64,000 nt of DNA from Solea solea. Its lineage: Eukaryota > Chordata > Actinopteri > Pleuronectiformes > Soleidae. Made by a program: the position numbers and the translations under genes. Below the pieces are notes generated by a model. That model worked only from the letters and a program-made list of their open reading frames with translations. It did no database searches and had not been told where the DNA came from. The stretch covers positions 434,001 through 498,000 of the forward strand of contig NC_081146.1 in NCBI RefSeq assembly GCF_958295425.1, written 5' to 3'. Below are positions 1 to 14,554 of this stretch, piece after piece (position 1 is the first letter of the stretch; every line of letters begins with the position of its first letter).

Positions 1-1238
1 ACAGAGACAAATAGAAAAACACATCCAAACAGTGAAATCATTATAAATTCAAACACTGAGGGTACATCAATATACCTTATAAGATGTTAACTTCATATTA
101 TAGGACAGTAGAAAAAAGATTAAAATACCCTCGATCAGCCTTAGTCCCTGATACACATACGGAAAAATCAGACTCCTGGCTTAATGCCTTTAGGAATTAT
201 TACAAAAAACACACCTAAACGGCTGACCTTTGACCTTTCCGAAGGTTACAAAGGTCTGAAACTCGGAACCCTAGATTAGCCTTAGTCCCTGATACACATA
301 CGGAAAAATCAGACTCCTGGCTCGATGCCTTCATGAATTATTACAAAAAACACACCCGAACGGCTGACCATTGACCTTTCCGAAGGTTGCACAGGTCTGA
401 AACTCGGCACCCTGGATCAGCCTTAGTCCCTATACACACACAGAAAAATCGGACTCCTGGCTCAATGCCTTTAGGAATTATTACAAAAAACACACCACAG
501 CGGCTGACATTTGACCTTTCCAAAGGTTGCACGGGTCTGAAACTCGGCACCCTGGATCAGCCAGGAGTCCCTGATACACATACGGAGAAATCAGCATCCG
601 GGCTCATTGCCTTTAGGAATTATTGAAGAAAAGACAGTTTCCCACCTTTCTTACGTTTGAATTTTACAGACTGTGTTTTTGGCAGTTTTTTTTGGCCAGG
701 GGGAAAAAAGCCCAAAGTCCTGTGTCCAAAAACTGAAAATCAGGTCATGTCAGACTCTATACAGTCTTAGACTCTTTGGCCAGACTCCTGGCTTAATGCC
801 TTTAGGAATTATTACAAAAAACACACCCGAACGGCTGACCTTTGACCTTTCCAAAGGTTGCACGGGTCTGAAACTCGGCACCCTGGATTAGCCTTAGTCC
901 CTGATACACATACAGAAAAATCAGACTCCTGGCTTAATGCCTTTAGGAATTATTACAAAAAACACACCCGAACGGCTAACCATTGACCTTTTCAGAAAGT
1001 TGCACAGGTCTGAAACTCGGCAACCGGGATAAGCTTTAGTCCCTGATACACATACGGAAAAATCAGACTCCTGACTCAATGCCTTTAGGAATTATTACAA
1101 AAAATACACCACAGTGGCTGACCTTTGACCTTTCCAAAGGTTGCACAGATCTGAAACTCAGCACCATGGATCAGCCAGGAGTCCCTGATACACATACGGA
1201 GAAATCAGCATCCGGGCTCATTGCCTTTAGGAATTATT
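1..1238 (+). repeat. Composite unit a (left-truncated by window)
   Basis: S176 tail 1-135; B141 136-624; partial linker 625-783 that jumps from TTTGGCCAG directly back into B141; B141 784-1238. The order, including the partial linker, matches 61200-62440 and 62990-64000 closely. Confidence 0.85.
224..236 (-). promoter_or_regulatory. DR1-type nuclear-receptor motif in B141 (example)
   Basis: The minus strand reads AGGTCAAAGGTCA, two perfect AGGTCA half-sites one base apart. This is the classical DR1 site bound by HNF4, PPAR/RXR and COUP-TF type receptors. The same 13-mer recurs in every B141 monomer that has GACCTTTGACCT, dozens of times in the window. A second monomer class has GACCATTGACCT, which changes one half-site. 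The motif is seen directly; binding is only inferred from the consensus. Confidence 0.5.
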
Positions 1239-3047
1239 GAAGAAAAGACAGTTTCCCACCTTTCTTACGTTTGAATTTTACAGACTGTGTTTTTGGCAGT
1301 TTTTTTTGGCCAGGGGGAAAAAAGCCCAAAGTCCTGTGTCCAAAAACTGAAAATCAGGTCATGTCAGACTCTATACAGTCTTAGACTCTTTGGCCAGAGT
1401 GGAAGTTTTGGAGGAACTACATTTCTACAGGTCGCAGGAGTGTGAATATTTCATATGTCGTTTGGGGTCCCAAGACGAGCGGAACGACGAGGGTACATTA
1501 GTATATCTTATAAGATGTTAACTTTATTTGTGAGGTTTATGTTATGGGACAGTAGAAAATGAAAAAAAATCAGAAAACAGTCGTATTCCAGCTGAATGCG
1601 CACAAAAACAGACACAAATAGAAAAACACATCCAAACAGTGAAACTATTGCAAAATCAAACACTGAGGGTACCGAAGAATATCTTATAAGATGTTAACTT
1701 TATTTGTGAGGTTTATGTTATGGGACAGTAGAAAAATGAAAAAAAAATCTGAAAACAGTCGTATTCCAGCTTACTGCAAACAAAAACAGACAAAAATAGA
1801 AAAACACATTCAAACAGTGAAATCATTGCAAAATCAAACACTGAAGGTATATAACTATATCTTATAAGATGTTAAATTTATTTGTGAGGTTTATGTTATG
1901 GGACAGTAGAAAAATGAAAAAAAATCAGAAAACAGCCGTATCCCTGCTGAATGCACACAAAAACAGAGACAAATAGAAAAACACATCCAAACAGTGAAAT
2001 CATTGCAAAATCAAACACTGAAGGTATATAACTATGTCTTATAAGATTTTAACTTTATTTGTGAGGTTTATGTTATGGGACAGTAGAAAAATGAAAAAAA
2101 TTGCGAAAACAGCCGTATCCCTGCTGAATGCGCACAAAAACAGACACAAATAGAAAAACACATCCAAACAGTAAAATCATTATAAATTCAAACACTGAGG
2201 GTACATCAATATACCTTATAAGATGTTAACTTCATATTATAGGACAGTAGAAAAAAGATTAAAATACCCTCGATCAGCCTTAGTCCCTGATACACATACG
2301 GAAAAATCAGACTCCTGGCTTAATGCCTTTAGGAATTATTACAAAAAACACACCTAAACGGCTGACCTTTGACCTTTCCGAAGGTTACACAGGTCTGAAA
2401 CTCGGCACCCTAGATTAGCCTTAGTCCCTGATACACATACGGAAAAATCAGACTCCTGGCTCAATGCCTTTAGGAATTATTACAAAAAACACACCCGAAT
2501 GGCTGACCATTGACCTTTCCGAAGGTTGCACAGGTCTGAAACTCGGCACCCTGGATCAGCCTTAGTCCCTGATACACACACGGAAAAATCAGACACCTGG
2601 CTCAATGCCTTTAGGAATTATTACAAAAAACACACCCGAACGGCTGACCTTTGACCTTTCCAAAGCTTGCACGGGTCTGAAACTTGGCACCCTGGATTAG
2701 CCTTAGTCCCTGATACACATACGGAAAAATCAGACTCCTGGCTTAATGCCTTTAGGAATTATTACAAAAAACACACCCGAACGGCTGACCATTGACCTTT
2801 TCCGAAAGTTGCACAGGTCTGAAACTCGGCAACCGGGATAAGCTTTAGTCCCTGATACACATACGGAAAAATCAGACTCCTGACTCAATGCCTTTAGGAA
2901 TTATTACAAAAAACACACCACAGCGGCTGACCTTTGACCTTTCCAAAGGTTGCACGGGTCTGAAACTCGGCACCCTGGATCAGCCAGGAGTCCCTGATAC
3001 ACATACGGAGAAATCAGCATCCGGGCTCATTGCCTTTAGGAATTATT
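1239..3047 (+). repeat. Composite unit b
   Basis: Linker 1239-1490 (long allele, SINE site empty); S176 block 1491-2274, four monomers plus the constant partial; B141 block 2275-3047. Confidence 0.85.
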
Positions 3048-4664
3048 GAAGAAAAGACAGTTTCCCACCTTTCTTACATTTGAATTTTACAGACTGTGTT
3101 TTTGGCAGTTTTTTTTGGCCAGGGGGAAAAAAGCCCACAGTCCTGTGTCCAAAAACTGAAGACTCTATACAGTCTTAGACTCTTTGGCCAGAGTGGAAGT
3201 TTTGGAGGAACTACATTTCTACAGGTCGCAGGAGTGTGAATATTTCATATGTCGTTTGGGGTCCCAAGACGAGCGGAACGACGAAGGTACATTAGTATAT
3301 CTTATAAGATGTTAACTTTATTTGTGAGGTTTATGTTATGGGACAGTAGAAAAATGAAAAAAAATCAGAAAACAGTCGTATTCCAGCTGAATGCGCACAA
3401 AAACAGACAAAAATAGAAAAACACATTCAAACAGTGAAATCATTGCAAAATCAAACACTGAAGGTATATAACTATATCTTATGAGATGTTAACTTTATTT
3501 GTGAGGTTTATGTTATGGGACAATAAAAAAATGAATAAAATCAGAAAACAGCCGTATCCCTGCTGAATGCACACAAAAACAGAGACAAATAGAAAAACAC
3601 ATCCAAACAGTGAAATCATTGCAAAATCAAACACTGAAGGTATATAACTATATCTTATAAGATTTTAACTTTATTTGTGAGGTTTATGTTATGGGAGAGT
3701 AGAAAAATGAAAAAAATTGCGAAAACAGCCGTATCCCTGCTGAATGCGCACAAAAACAGACACAAATAGAAAAACACATCCAAACAGTGAAATCAATATA
3801 AATTTAAACACTGAGGGTACATCAATATACCTTATAAGATGTTAACTTCATATTATAGGACAGTAGAAAAAAGATTAAAATACCCTCGATCAGCCTTAGT
3901 CCCTGATACACATACGGAAAAATCAGACTCCTGGCTTAATGCCTTTAGGAATTATTACAAAAAACACACCACAGCGGCTGACCTTTGACCTTTCCAAAGG
4001 TTGCACGGGTCTGAAACTCGACACCCTGGATTAGCCTTAGTCCCTGATACACATACGGAAAAATCAGACTCCTGGCTTAATGCCTTTAGGAATTATTACA
4101 AAAAACACACCCGAACGGCTGACCTTTGACCTTTCCAAAGGTTGCACGGGTCTGAAACTCGGCATCCTGGATTAGCCTTAGTCCCTGATACACATACAGA
4201 AAAATCAGACTCCTGGCTAAATGCCTTTAGGAATAATTACAAAAAACACACCCGAACGGCTGACCATTGACCTTTTCCGAAAGTTGCACAGGTCTGAAAC
4301 TCGGCAACCGGGATAAGCTTTAGTCCCTGATACACATACGGAAAAATCAGACTCCTGACTCAATGCCTTTAGGAATTATTACAAAAAACACACCACAGCG
4401 GCTGACCATTGACCTTTTCTGAAAGTTGCACAGGTCTGAAACTCGGCAACCGGGATAAGCTTTAGTCCCTGATACACATACGGAAAAATCAGACTCCTGA
4501 CTCAATGCCTTTAGGAATTATTACAAAAAACACACCACAGCGGCTGACCTTTGACCTTTCCAAAGGTTGCACGGGTCTGAAACTCGGCACCCTGGATCAG
4601 CCAGGAGTCCCTGATACACATACGGAGAAATCAGCATCCGGGCTCATTGCCTTTAGGAATTATT
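3048..4664 (+). repeat. Composite unit c (short linker allele, SINE site empty)
   Basis: Linker 3048-3287 lacks the 15-16 bp present in long linkers between AAAACTGAA and GACTCTATAC, yet has no SINE insertion. S176 block 3288-3890 has three monomers plus the partial; B141 3891-4664. This unit looks like the pre-insertion haplotype of the SINE-bearing units. Confidence 0.85.
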
Positions 4665-6506
4665 GAAGAAAAGACAGTTTCCCACCTTTCTCACGTTTGA
4701 ATTTTACAGACTGTGTTTTTTGGCAGTTTTTTTTGGCCCGGGGGAAAAAAGCCCACAGTCCTGTGTCCAAAAACTGAAGACTCTATACAGTCTTAGACTC
4801 TTTGGCCAGAGTGGAAGTTTTGGAGGAACTACATTTCTACAGGGCCCTGCGATGGACTGGCGAACTGTCCAGGGTGTACCCCGCCTATCGCCCGATGTAG
4901 CTGAGATTGGCACAGCACCCCCGCGACCCTCTGGTTGAGGATAAAGCGGTAGATGATGACTGACTGACATTTCTACAGGTCGCAGGAGTGTGAATATTTC
5001 ATATGTCGTTTGGGGTCCCAAGACGAGCGGAACGACGAAGGTACATTAGTATATCTTATAAGATGTTAACTTTATTTGTGAGGTTTATGTTATGGGACAG
5101 TAGAAAAATGAAAAAAAATCAGAAAACAGTCGTATTCCAGCTGAATGCGCACAAAAACAGACAAAAATAGAAAAACACATTCAAACAGTGAAATCATTGC
5201 AAAATCAAACACTGAAGGTATATAACTATATCTTATGAGATGTTAACTTTATTTGTGAGGTTTATGTTATGGGACAATAAAAAAATGAATAAAATCAGAA
5301 AACAGCCGTATCCCTGCTGAATGCACACAAAAACAGAGACAAATAGAAAAACACATCCAAACAGTGAAATCATTGCAAAATCAAACACTGAAGGTATATA
5401 ACTATATCTTATAAGATTTTAACTTTATTTGTGAGGTTTATGTTATGGGAGAGTAGAAAAATGAAAAAAATTGCGAAAACAGCCGTATCCCTGCTGAATG
5501 CGCACAAAAACAGACACAAATAGAAAAACACATCCAAACAGTGAAATCAATATAAATTTAAACACTGAGGGTACATCAATATACCTTATAAGATGTTAAC
5601 TTCATATTATAGGACAGTAGAAAAAAGATTAAAATACCCTCGATCAGCCTTAGTCCCTGATACACATACAGAAAAATCAGACTCCTGGCTTAATGCCTTT
5701 AGGAATTATTACAAAAAACACACCACAGCGGCTGACCTTTGACCTTTCCAAAGGTTGCACGGGTCTGAAACTCGACACCCTGGATTAGCCTTAGTCCCTG
5801 ATACACATACGGAAAAATCAGACTCCTGGCTTAATGCCTTTAGGAATTATTACAAAAAACACACCCGAAATCAGACTCCTGACTCAATGCCTTACAAAAA
5901 ATACACCACAGTGGCTGACCTTTGACCTTTCCAAAGGTTGCACAGATCTGAAACTCAGCACCCTGGATCAGCCAGGAGTCCCTGATACACATACGGAGAA
6001 ATCAGCATCCGGGCTCATTGCCTTTAGGAATTATTGAAGAAAAGACAGTTTCCCACCTTTCTTACGTTTGAATTTTACAGACTGTGTTTTTGGCAGTTTT
6101 TTTTGGCCACTGGGAAAAAAGCCCAAAGTCCTGTGTCCAAAACTGAAAATCAGGTCATGTCAGACTCTATACAGTCTTAGACTCTTTGGCCAGACTCCTG
6201 GCTTAATGCCTTTAGGAATTATTGAAGAAAAGACACCCGAACGGCTGACCTTTGACCTTTCCAAAGGTTGCACGGGTCTGAAACTCGGCACCCTGGATTA
6301 GCCTTAGTCCCTGATACACATACAGAAAAATCAGACTCCTGGCTTAATGCCTTTAGGAATTATTACAAAAAACACACCCGAACGGCTAACCATTGACCTT
6401 TTCCGAAAGTTGCACAGGTCTGAAACTCGGCAACCGGGATAAGCTTTAGTCCCTGATACACATACGGAGAAATCAGCATCCGGGCTCATTGCCTTTAGGA
6501 ATTATT
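4665..6506 (+). repeat. Composite unit d (SINE-bearing, double B141 block)
   Basis: Linker with insertion 4665-5037; S176 5038-5644 (n=3); B141 5645-6035 containing a shortened monomer near 5865; partial linker 6036-6193; B141 6194-6506. Confidence 0.85.
4844..4966 (+). mobile_element. SINE/LINE-tail insertion, copy 1
   Basis: A 123-bp insertion starts GCCCTGCGATGG and ends in a TGAC-type microsatellite tail. The 13-bp phrase ACATTTCTACAGG flanks it on both sides (4831-4843 and 4967-4979) and occurs once in empty linkers, so this is a target-site duplication made by retrotransposition. The internal text (GGTGTACCCCGCCTATCGCC and GATAAAGCGGTAGATGATGA) resembles the 3' tail shared by widespread teleost SINEs and their partner LINEs. 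That family link is from memory and was not searched. Short reading frames crossing it are incidental. Confidence 0.85.
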
Positions 6507-8117
6507 GAAGAAAAGACAGTTTCCCACCTTTCTTACATTTGAATTTTACAGACTGTGTTTTTGGCAGTTTTTTTTGGCCCGGGGGAAAAAAGCCCACAGT
6601 CCTGTGTCCAAAAACTGAAGACTCTATACAGTCTTAGACTCTTTGGCCAGAGTGGAAGTTTTGGAGGAACTACATTTCTACAGGGCCCTGCGATGGACTG
6701 GCGAACTGTCCAGGGTGTACCCCGCCTATCGCCCGATGTAGCTGAGATTGGCACAGCACCCCCGCGACCCTCTGGTTGAGGATAAAGCGGTAGATGATGA
6801 CTGACTGACATTTCTACAGGTCGCAGGAGTGTGAATATTTCATATGTCGTTTGGGGTCCCAAGACGAGCGGAACGACGAAGGTACATTAGTGTATCTTAT
6901 AAGATGTTAACTTTATTTGTGAGGTTTATGTTATGGGACAGTAGAAAAATGAAAAAAAATCAGAAAACAGTCGTATTCCAGCTGAATGCGCACAAAAACA
7001 GACAAAAATAGAAAAACACATTCAAACAGTGAAATCATTGCAAAATCAAACACTGAAGGTATATAACTATATCTTATGAGATGTTAACTTTATTTGTGAG
7101 GTTTATGTTATGGGACAATAAAAAAATGAATAAAATCAGAAAACAGCCGTATCCCTGCTGAATGCACACAAAAACAGAGACAAATAGAAAAACACATCCA
7201 AACAGTGAAATCATTGCAAAATCAAACACTGAAGGTATATAACTATATCTTATAAGATTTTAACTTTATTTGTGAGGTTTATGTTATGGGACAGTAGAAA
7301 AATGAAAAAAATTGCGAAAACAGCCGTATCCCTGCTGAATGCGCACAAAAACAGACACAAATAGAAAAACACATCCAAACAGTGAAATCATTATAAATTT
7401 AAACACTGAGGGTACATCAATATACCTTATAAGATGTTAACTTCATATTATAGGACAGTAGAAAAAAGATTAAAATACCCTCGATCAGCCTTAGTCCCTG
7501 ATACACATACGGAAAAATCAGACTCCTGGCTTAATGCCTTTAGGAATTATTACAAAAAACACACCACAGCGGCTGACCTTTGACCTTTCCAAAGGTTGCA
7601 CGGGTCTGAAACTCGACACCCTGGATTAGCCTTAGTCCCTGATACACATACGGAAAAATCAGACTCCTGGCTTAATGCCTTTAGCAATTATTACAAAAAA
7701 CACACCCGAACGGCTGACCTTTGACCTTTCCAAAGGTTGCACGGGTCTGAAACTCGGCATCCTGGATTAGCCTTAGTCCCTGATACACATACAGAAAAAT
7801 CAGACTCCTGGCTAAATGCCTTTAGGAATAATTACAAAAAACACACCCGAACGGCTGACCATTGACCTTTTCCGAAAGTTGCACAGGTCTGAAACTCGGC
7901 AACCGGGATAAGCTTTAGTCCCTGATACACATACGGAAAAATCAGACTCCTGACTCAATGCCTTTAGGAATTATTACAAAAAACACACCACAGCGGCTGA
8001 CCTTTGACCTTTCCAAAGGTTGCACGGGTCTGAAACTCTGCACCCTGGATCAGCCAGGAGTCCCTGAGACACATACGGAGAAATCAGCATCCGGGCTCAT
8101 TGCCTTTAGGAATTATT
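6507..8117 (+). repeat. Composite unit e (SINE-bearing)
   Basis: Linker with insertion 6507-6878; S176 6879-7485 (n=3); B141 7486-8117. Confidence 0.85.
6685..6807 (+). mobile_element. SINE/LINE-tail insertion, copy 2
   Basis: Same 123-bp insertion and same 13-bp flanking duplication as at 4844, carried here by duplication of the composite unit. Confidence 0.85.
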
Positions 8118-9784
8118 GAAGAAAAGACAGTTTCCCACCTTTCTTACGTTTGAATTTTACAGACTGTGTTTTTGGCAGTTTTTTTTGGCCAGGGGGAAAA
8201 AAGCCCAAAGTCCTTTGTCCAAAAACTGAAAATCAGGTCATGTCAGACTCTATACAGTCTTAGACTCTTTGGCCAGAGTGGAAGTTTTGGAGGAAATACA
8301 TTTCTACAGGTCGCAGGAGTGTGAATATTTCATATGTCGTTTGGGGTCCCAAGACGAGCGGAACGACGAGGGTACATTAGTATATCTTATAAGATGTTAA
8401 CTTTATTTGTGAGGTTTATGTTATGGGACAGTAGAAAATGAAAAAAAATCAGAAAACAGTCGTATTCCAACTGAATGCTCACAAAAACAGACACAAATAG
8501 AAAAACACATCCAAACAGTGAAATCATTGCAAAATCAAACACTGAGGGTACCGAAGAATATCTTATAAGATGTTAACTTTATTTGTGAGGTTTATGTTAT
8601 GGGACAGTAGAAAAATGAAAAAAAAATTAGAAAACAGTCGTATTCCAGCTGAATGCGCACAAAAACAGACAAAAATAGAAAAACACATTCAAACAGTGAA
8701 ATCATTGCAAAATCAAACACTGAAGGTATATAACAATATCTTATAAGATGTTAACTTTATTTCTGAGGTTTATGTTATGGGACAGTAGAAAAATTAAAAA
8801 AAATCAGAAAACAGTCGTATTCCAGCTGAATGCACACAAAAACAGAGACAAATAGAAAAACACATCCAAACAGTGAAATCATTGCAAAATCAAACACTGA
8901 AGGTATATAACTATATCTTATAAGATTTTAACTTTATTTGTGAGGTTTATGTTATGGGAGAGTAGAAAAATGAAAAAAATCAGAAAACACCCGTATCCCT
9001 GCTGAATGCGCACAAAAACAGACACAAATAGAAAAACACATCCAAACAGTGAAATCAATATAAATTTAAACACTGAGGGTACATCAATATACCTTATAAG
9101 ATGTTAACTTCGTATTATAGGACAGTAGAAAAAAGATTAAAATACCCTCGATCAGCCTTAGTCCCTGATACACATACGGAAAAATCAGACTCCTGGCTTA
9201 ATGCCTTTAGGAATTATTACAAAAAACACACCCGAACGGCTGACCTTTGACCTTTCCGAAGGTTGCACAGGTCTGAAACTCGGCACCCTAGATCAGCCTT
9301 AGTCCCTGATACACATACGGAAAAATCAGACTCCTGGCTTAATGCCTTTAGGAATTATTACAAAAAACACACCCGAACGGCTGACCTTTGACCTTTCCAA
9401 AGGTTGCACGGGTCTGAAACTCGGCACCCTGGATTAGTCTTAGTCCCTGATACACATACAGAAAAATCAGACTCCTGGCTAAATGCCTTTAGGAATTATT
9501 ACAAAAAACACACCCGAACGGCTGACCATTGACCTTTTCTGAAAGTTGCACAGGTCTGAAACTCGGCAACCGGGATAAGCTTTAGTCCCTGATACACATA
9601 CGGAAAAATCAGACTCCTGACTCAATGCCTTTAGGAATTATTACAAAAAACACACCACAGCGGCTGACCTTTGACCTTTCCAAAGGTTGCACGGGTCTGA
9701 AACTCGGCACCCTGGATCAGCCAGGAGTCCCTGATACACATACGGAGAAATCAGCATCCGGGCTCATTGCCTTTAGGAATTATT
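8118..9784 (+). repeat. Composite unit f
   Basis: Long linker without insertion 8118-8369; S176 8370-9152 (n=4); B141 9153-9784. Its second half and the next unit are near-identical at an offset of 1666 bp. Confidence 0.85.
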
Positions 9785-11450
9785 GAAGAAAAGACAGTTT
9801 CCCACCTTTCTCACGTTTGAATTTTACAGACTGTGTTTTTTGGCAGTTTTTTTTGGCCAGGGGGAAAAGCCCAAAGTCCTGTGTCCAAAAACTGAAAATC
9901 AGGTCATGTCAGACTCTATACAGTCTTAGACTCTTTGGCCAGAGTGGAAGTTTTGGAGGAACTACATTTCTACAGGTCGCAGGAGTGTGAATATTTCATA
10001 TGTCGTTTGGGGTCACAAGACGAGCGGAACGACGAGGGTACATAAGTATATCTTATAAGATGTTAACTTTATTTGTGAGGTTTATGTTATGGGACAGTAG
10101 AAAATGAAAAAAAATCAGAAAACAGTCGTATTCCAGCTTACTGCACACAAAAACAGACAAAAATAGAAAAACACATTCAAACAGTGAAATCATTGCAAAA
10201 TCAAACACTGAAGGTATATAACTATATCTTATAAGATGTTAAATTTATTTGTGAGGTTTATGTTATGTGACAGTAGAAAAATGAAAAAAAAATCAGAAAA
10301 CAGTCGCATTCCAGCTGAATGCGCACAAAAACAGACAAAAATAGAAAAACACATTCAAACAGTGAAATCATTGCAAAATCAAACACTGAAGGTATATAAC
10401 AATATCTTATAAGATGTTAACTTTATTTCTGAGGTTTATGTTATGGGACAGTAGAAAAATTAAAAAAAATCAGAAAGCAGTCGTATTCCAGCTGAATGCA
10501 CACAAAAACAGAGACAAATAGAAAAACACATCCAAACAGTGAAATCATTGCAAAATCAAACACTGAAGGTATATAACTATATCTTATAAGATTTTAACTT
10601 TATTTGTGAGGTTTATGTTATGGGAGAGTAGAAAAATGAAAAAAATCAGAAAACACCCGTATCCCTGCTGAATGCGCACAAAAACAGACACAAATAGAAA
10701 AACACATCCAAACAGTGAAATCAATATAAATTTAAACACTGAGGGTACATCAATATACCTTATAAGATGTTAACTTCGTATTATAGGACAGTAGAAAAAA
10801 GATTAAAATACCCTCGATCAGCCTTAGTCCCTGATACACATACGGAAAAATCAGACTCCTGGCTTAATGCCTTTAGGAATTATTACAAAAAACACACCCG
10901 AACGGCTGACCTTTGACCTTTCCGAAGGTTGCACAGGTCTGAAACTCGGCACCCTAGATCAGCCTTAGTCCCTGATACACATACGGAAAAATCAGACTCC
11001 TGGCTTAATGCCTTTAGGAATTATTACAAAAAACACACCCGAACGGCTGACCTTTGACCTTTCCAAAGGTTGCACGGGTCTGAAACTCGGCACCCTGGAT
11101 TAGTCTTAGTCCCTGATACACATACAGAAAAATCAGACTCCTGGCTAAATGCCTTTAGGAATTATTACAAAAAACACACCCGAACGGCTGACCATTGACC
11201 TTTTCTGAAAGTTGCACAGGTCTGAAACTCGGCAACCGGGATAAGCTTTAGTCCCTGATACACATACGGAAAAATCAGACTCCTGACTCAATGCCTTTAG
11301 GAATTATTACAAAAAACACACCACAGCGGCTGACCTTTGACCTTTCCAAAGGTTGCACGGGTCTGAAACTCGGCACCCTGGATCAGCCAGGAGTCCCTGA
11401 TACACATACGGAGAAATCAGCATCCGGGCTCATTGCCTTTAGGAATTATT
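9785..11450 (+). repeat. Composite unit g
   Basis: Long linker 9785-10036; S176 10037-10818 (n=4); B141 10819-11450. Shares private variants with unit f, such as ACCCTAGATC at 9285 and 10951. Confidence 0.85.
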
Positions 11451-12940
11451 GAAGAAAAGACAGTTTCCCACCTTTCTCACGTTTGAATTTTACAGACTGT
11501 GTTTTTTGGCAGTTTTTTTTGGCCAGGGGGAAAAGCCCAAAGTCCTGTGTCCAAAAACTGAAAATCAGGTCATGTCAGACTCTATACAGTCTTAGACTCT
11601 TTGGCCAGAGTGGAAGTTTTGGAGGAACTACATTTCTACAGGTCGCAGGAGTGTGAATATTTCATATGTCGTTTGGGGTCACAAGACGAGCGGAACGACG
11701 AGGGTACATAAGTATATCTTATAAGATGTTAACTTTATTTGTGAGGTTTATGTTATGGGACAGTAGAAAATGAAAAAAAATCAGAAAACAGTCGTATTCC
11801 AGCTTACTGCACACAAAAACAGACAAAAATAGAAAAACACATTCAAACAGTGAAATCATTGCAAAATCAAACACTGAAGGTATATAACTATATCTTATAA
11901 GATGTTAAATTTATTTGTGAGGTTTATGTTATGTGACAGTAGAAAAATGAAAAAAAAATCAGAAAACAGTCGCATTCCAGCTGAATGCGCACAAAAACAG
12001 ACAAAAATAGAAAAACACATTCAAACAGTGAAATCATTGCAAAATCAAACACTGAAGGTATATAACTATATCTTATAAGATTCTAACTTTATTTGTGAGG
12101 TTTATGTTATGGGACAGTAGAAAAATGAAAAAAATTGCGAAAACAGCCGTATCCCTGCTGAATGCGCACAAAAACAGACACAAATAGAAAAACACATCCA
12201 AACAGTGAAATCATTATAAATTTAAACACTGAGGGTACATCAATATACCTTATAAGATGTTAACTTCATATTATAGGACAGTAGAAAAAAGATTAAAATA
12301 CCCTCGATCAGCCTTAGTCCCTGATACACATACGGAAAAATCAGACTCCTGGCTTAATGCCTTTAGGAATTATTACAAAAAACACACCACAGCGGCTGAC
12401 CTTTGACCTTTCCAAAGGTTGCACGGGTCTGAAACTCGACACCCTGGATTAGCCTTAGTCCCTGATACACATACGGAAAAATTAGACTCCTGGCTTAATG
12501 CCTTTAGGAATTATTACAAAAAACACACCCGAACGGCTGACCTTTGACCTTTCCAAAGGTTGCACGGGTCTGAAACTCGGCACCCTGGATTAGCCTTAGT
12601 CCCTGATACACATACAGAAAAATCAGACTCCTGGCTAAATGCCTTTAGGAATTATTACAAAAAACACACCCGAACGGCTGACCATTGACCTTTTCCGAAA
12701 GTTGCACAGGTCTGAAACTCGGCAACCGGGATAAGCTTTAGTCCCTGATACACATATGGAAAAATCAGACTCCTGACTCAATGCCTTTAGGAATTATTAC
12801 AAAAAACACACCACAGCGGCTGACCTTTGACCGTTCCAAAGGTTGCACGGGTCTGAAACTCGGCACCCTGGATCAGCCAGGAGTCCCTGATACACATACG
12901 GAGAAATCAGCATCCGGGCTCATTGCCTTTAGGAATTATT
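11451..12940 (+). repeat. Composite unit h
   Basis: Long linker 11451-11702; S176 11703-12308 (n=3); B141 12309-12940. The S176 block begins like unit g but ends like unit i, so it looks like an unequal-exchange product. Confidence 0.8.
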
Positions 12941-14554
12941 GAAGAAAAGACAGTTTCCCACCTTTCTTACATTTGAATTTTACAGACTGTGTTTTTGGCA
13001 GTTTTTTTTGGCCAGGGGGAAAAAAAGCCCACAGTCCTGTGTCCAAAAACTGAAGACTCTATACAGTCTTAGACTCTTTGGCCAGAGTGGAAGTTTTGGA
13101 GGAACTACATTTCTACAGGGCCCTGCGATGGACTGGCGAACTGTCCAGGGTGTACCCCGCCTATCGCCCGATGTAGCTGAGATTGGCACAGCACCCCCGC
13201 GACCCTCTGGTTGAGGATAAAGCGGTAGATGATGACTGACTGACATTTCTACAGGTCGCAGGAGTGTGAATATTTCATATGTCGTTTGGGGTCCCAAGAC
13301 GAGCGGAACGACGAAGGTACATTAGTATATCTTATAAGATGTTAACTTTATTTGTGAGGTTTATGTTATGGGACAGTAGAAAAATGAAAAAAAATCAGAA
13401 AACAGTCGTATTCCAGCTGAATGCGCACAAAAACAGACAAAAATAGAAAAACACATTCAAACAGTGAAATCATTGCAAAATCAAACACTGAAGGTATATA
13501 ACTATATCTTATAAGATGTTAAATTTATTTGTGAGGTTTATGTTATGTGACAGTAGAAAAATGAAAAAAAAATCAGAAAACAGTCGCATTCCAGCTGAAT
13601 GCGCACAAAAACAGACAAAAATAGAAAAACACATTCAAACAGTGAAATCATTGCAAAATCAAACACTGAAGGTATATAACTATATCTTATAAGATTCTAA
13701 CTTTATTTGTGAGGTTTATGTTATGGGACAGTAGAAAAATGAAAAAAATTGCGAAAACAGCCGTATCCCTGCTGAATGCGCACAAAAACAGACACAAATA
13801 GAAAAACACATCCAAACAGTGAAATCATTATAAATTTAAACACTGAGGGTACATCAATATACCTTATAAGATGTTAACTTCATATTATAGGACAGTAGAA
13901 AAAAGATTAAAATACCCTCGATCAGCCTTAGTCCCTGATACACATACGGAAAAATCAGACTCCTGGCTTAATGCCTTTAGGAATTATTACAAAAAAAACA
14001 CCACAGCGGCTGACCTTTGACCTTTCCAAAGGTTGCACGGGTCTGAAACTCGACACCCTGGATTAGCCTTAGTCCCTGATACACATACGGAAAAATTAGA
14101 CTCCTGGCTTAATGCCTTTAGGAATTATTACAAAAAACACACCCGAACGGCTGACCTTTGACCTTTCCAAAGGTTGCACGGGTCTGAAACTCGGCACCCT
14201 GGATTAGCCTTAGTCCCTGATACACATACAGAAAAATCAGACTCCTGGCTAAATGCCTTTAGGAATTATTACAAAAAACACACCCGAACGGCTGACCATT
14301 GACCTTTTCCGAAAGTTGCACAGGTCTGAAACTCGGCAACCGGGATAAGCTTTAGTCCCTGATACACATATGGAAAAATCAGACTCCTGACTCAATGCCT
14401 TTAGGAATTATTACAAAAAACACACCACAGCGGCTGACCTTTGACCGTTCCAAAGGTTGCACGGGTCTGAAACTCGGCACCCTGGATCAGCCAGGAGTCC
14501 CTGATACACATACGGAGAAATCAGCATCCGGGCTCATTGCCTTTAGGAATTATT
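12941..14554 (+). repeat. Composite unit i (SINE-bearing)
   Basis: Linker with insertion 12941-13313; S176 13314-13922 (n=3); B141 13923-14554. The SINE-bearing linker recurs at an offset of 1614 bp in the next unit. Confidence 0.85.
13120..13242 (+). mobile_element. SINE/LINE-tail insertion, copy 3
   Basis: Same insertion at the same linker position with the same flanking duplication, in a linker whose poly-A run is one base longer (GGGGGAAAAAAAGCCC). Confidence 0.85.

Noticed and set aside
900..1040. CENP-B box in B141 (ACTCGGCAACCGGGAT)
   Set aside because: The spacing between the CG and CGGG elements is two bases too short and the invariant A is not in place. No better match was found in S176.
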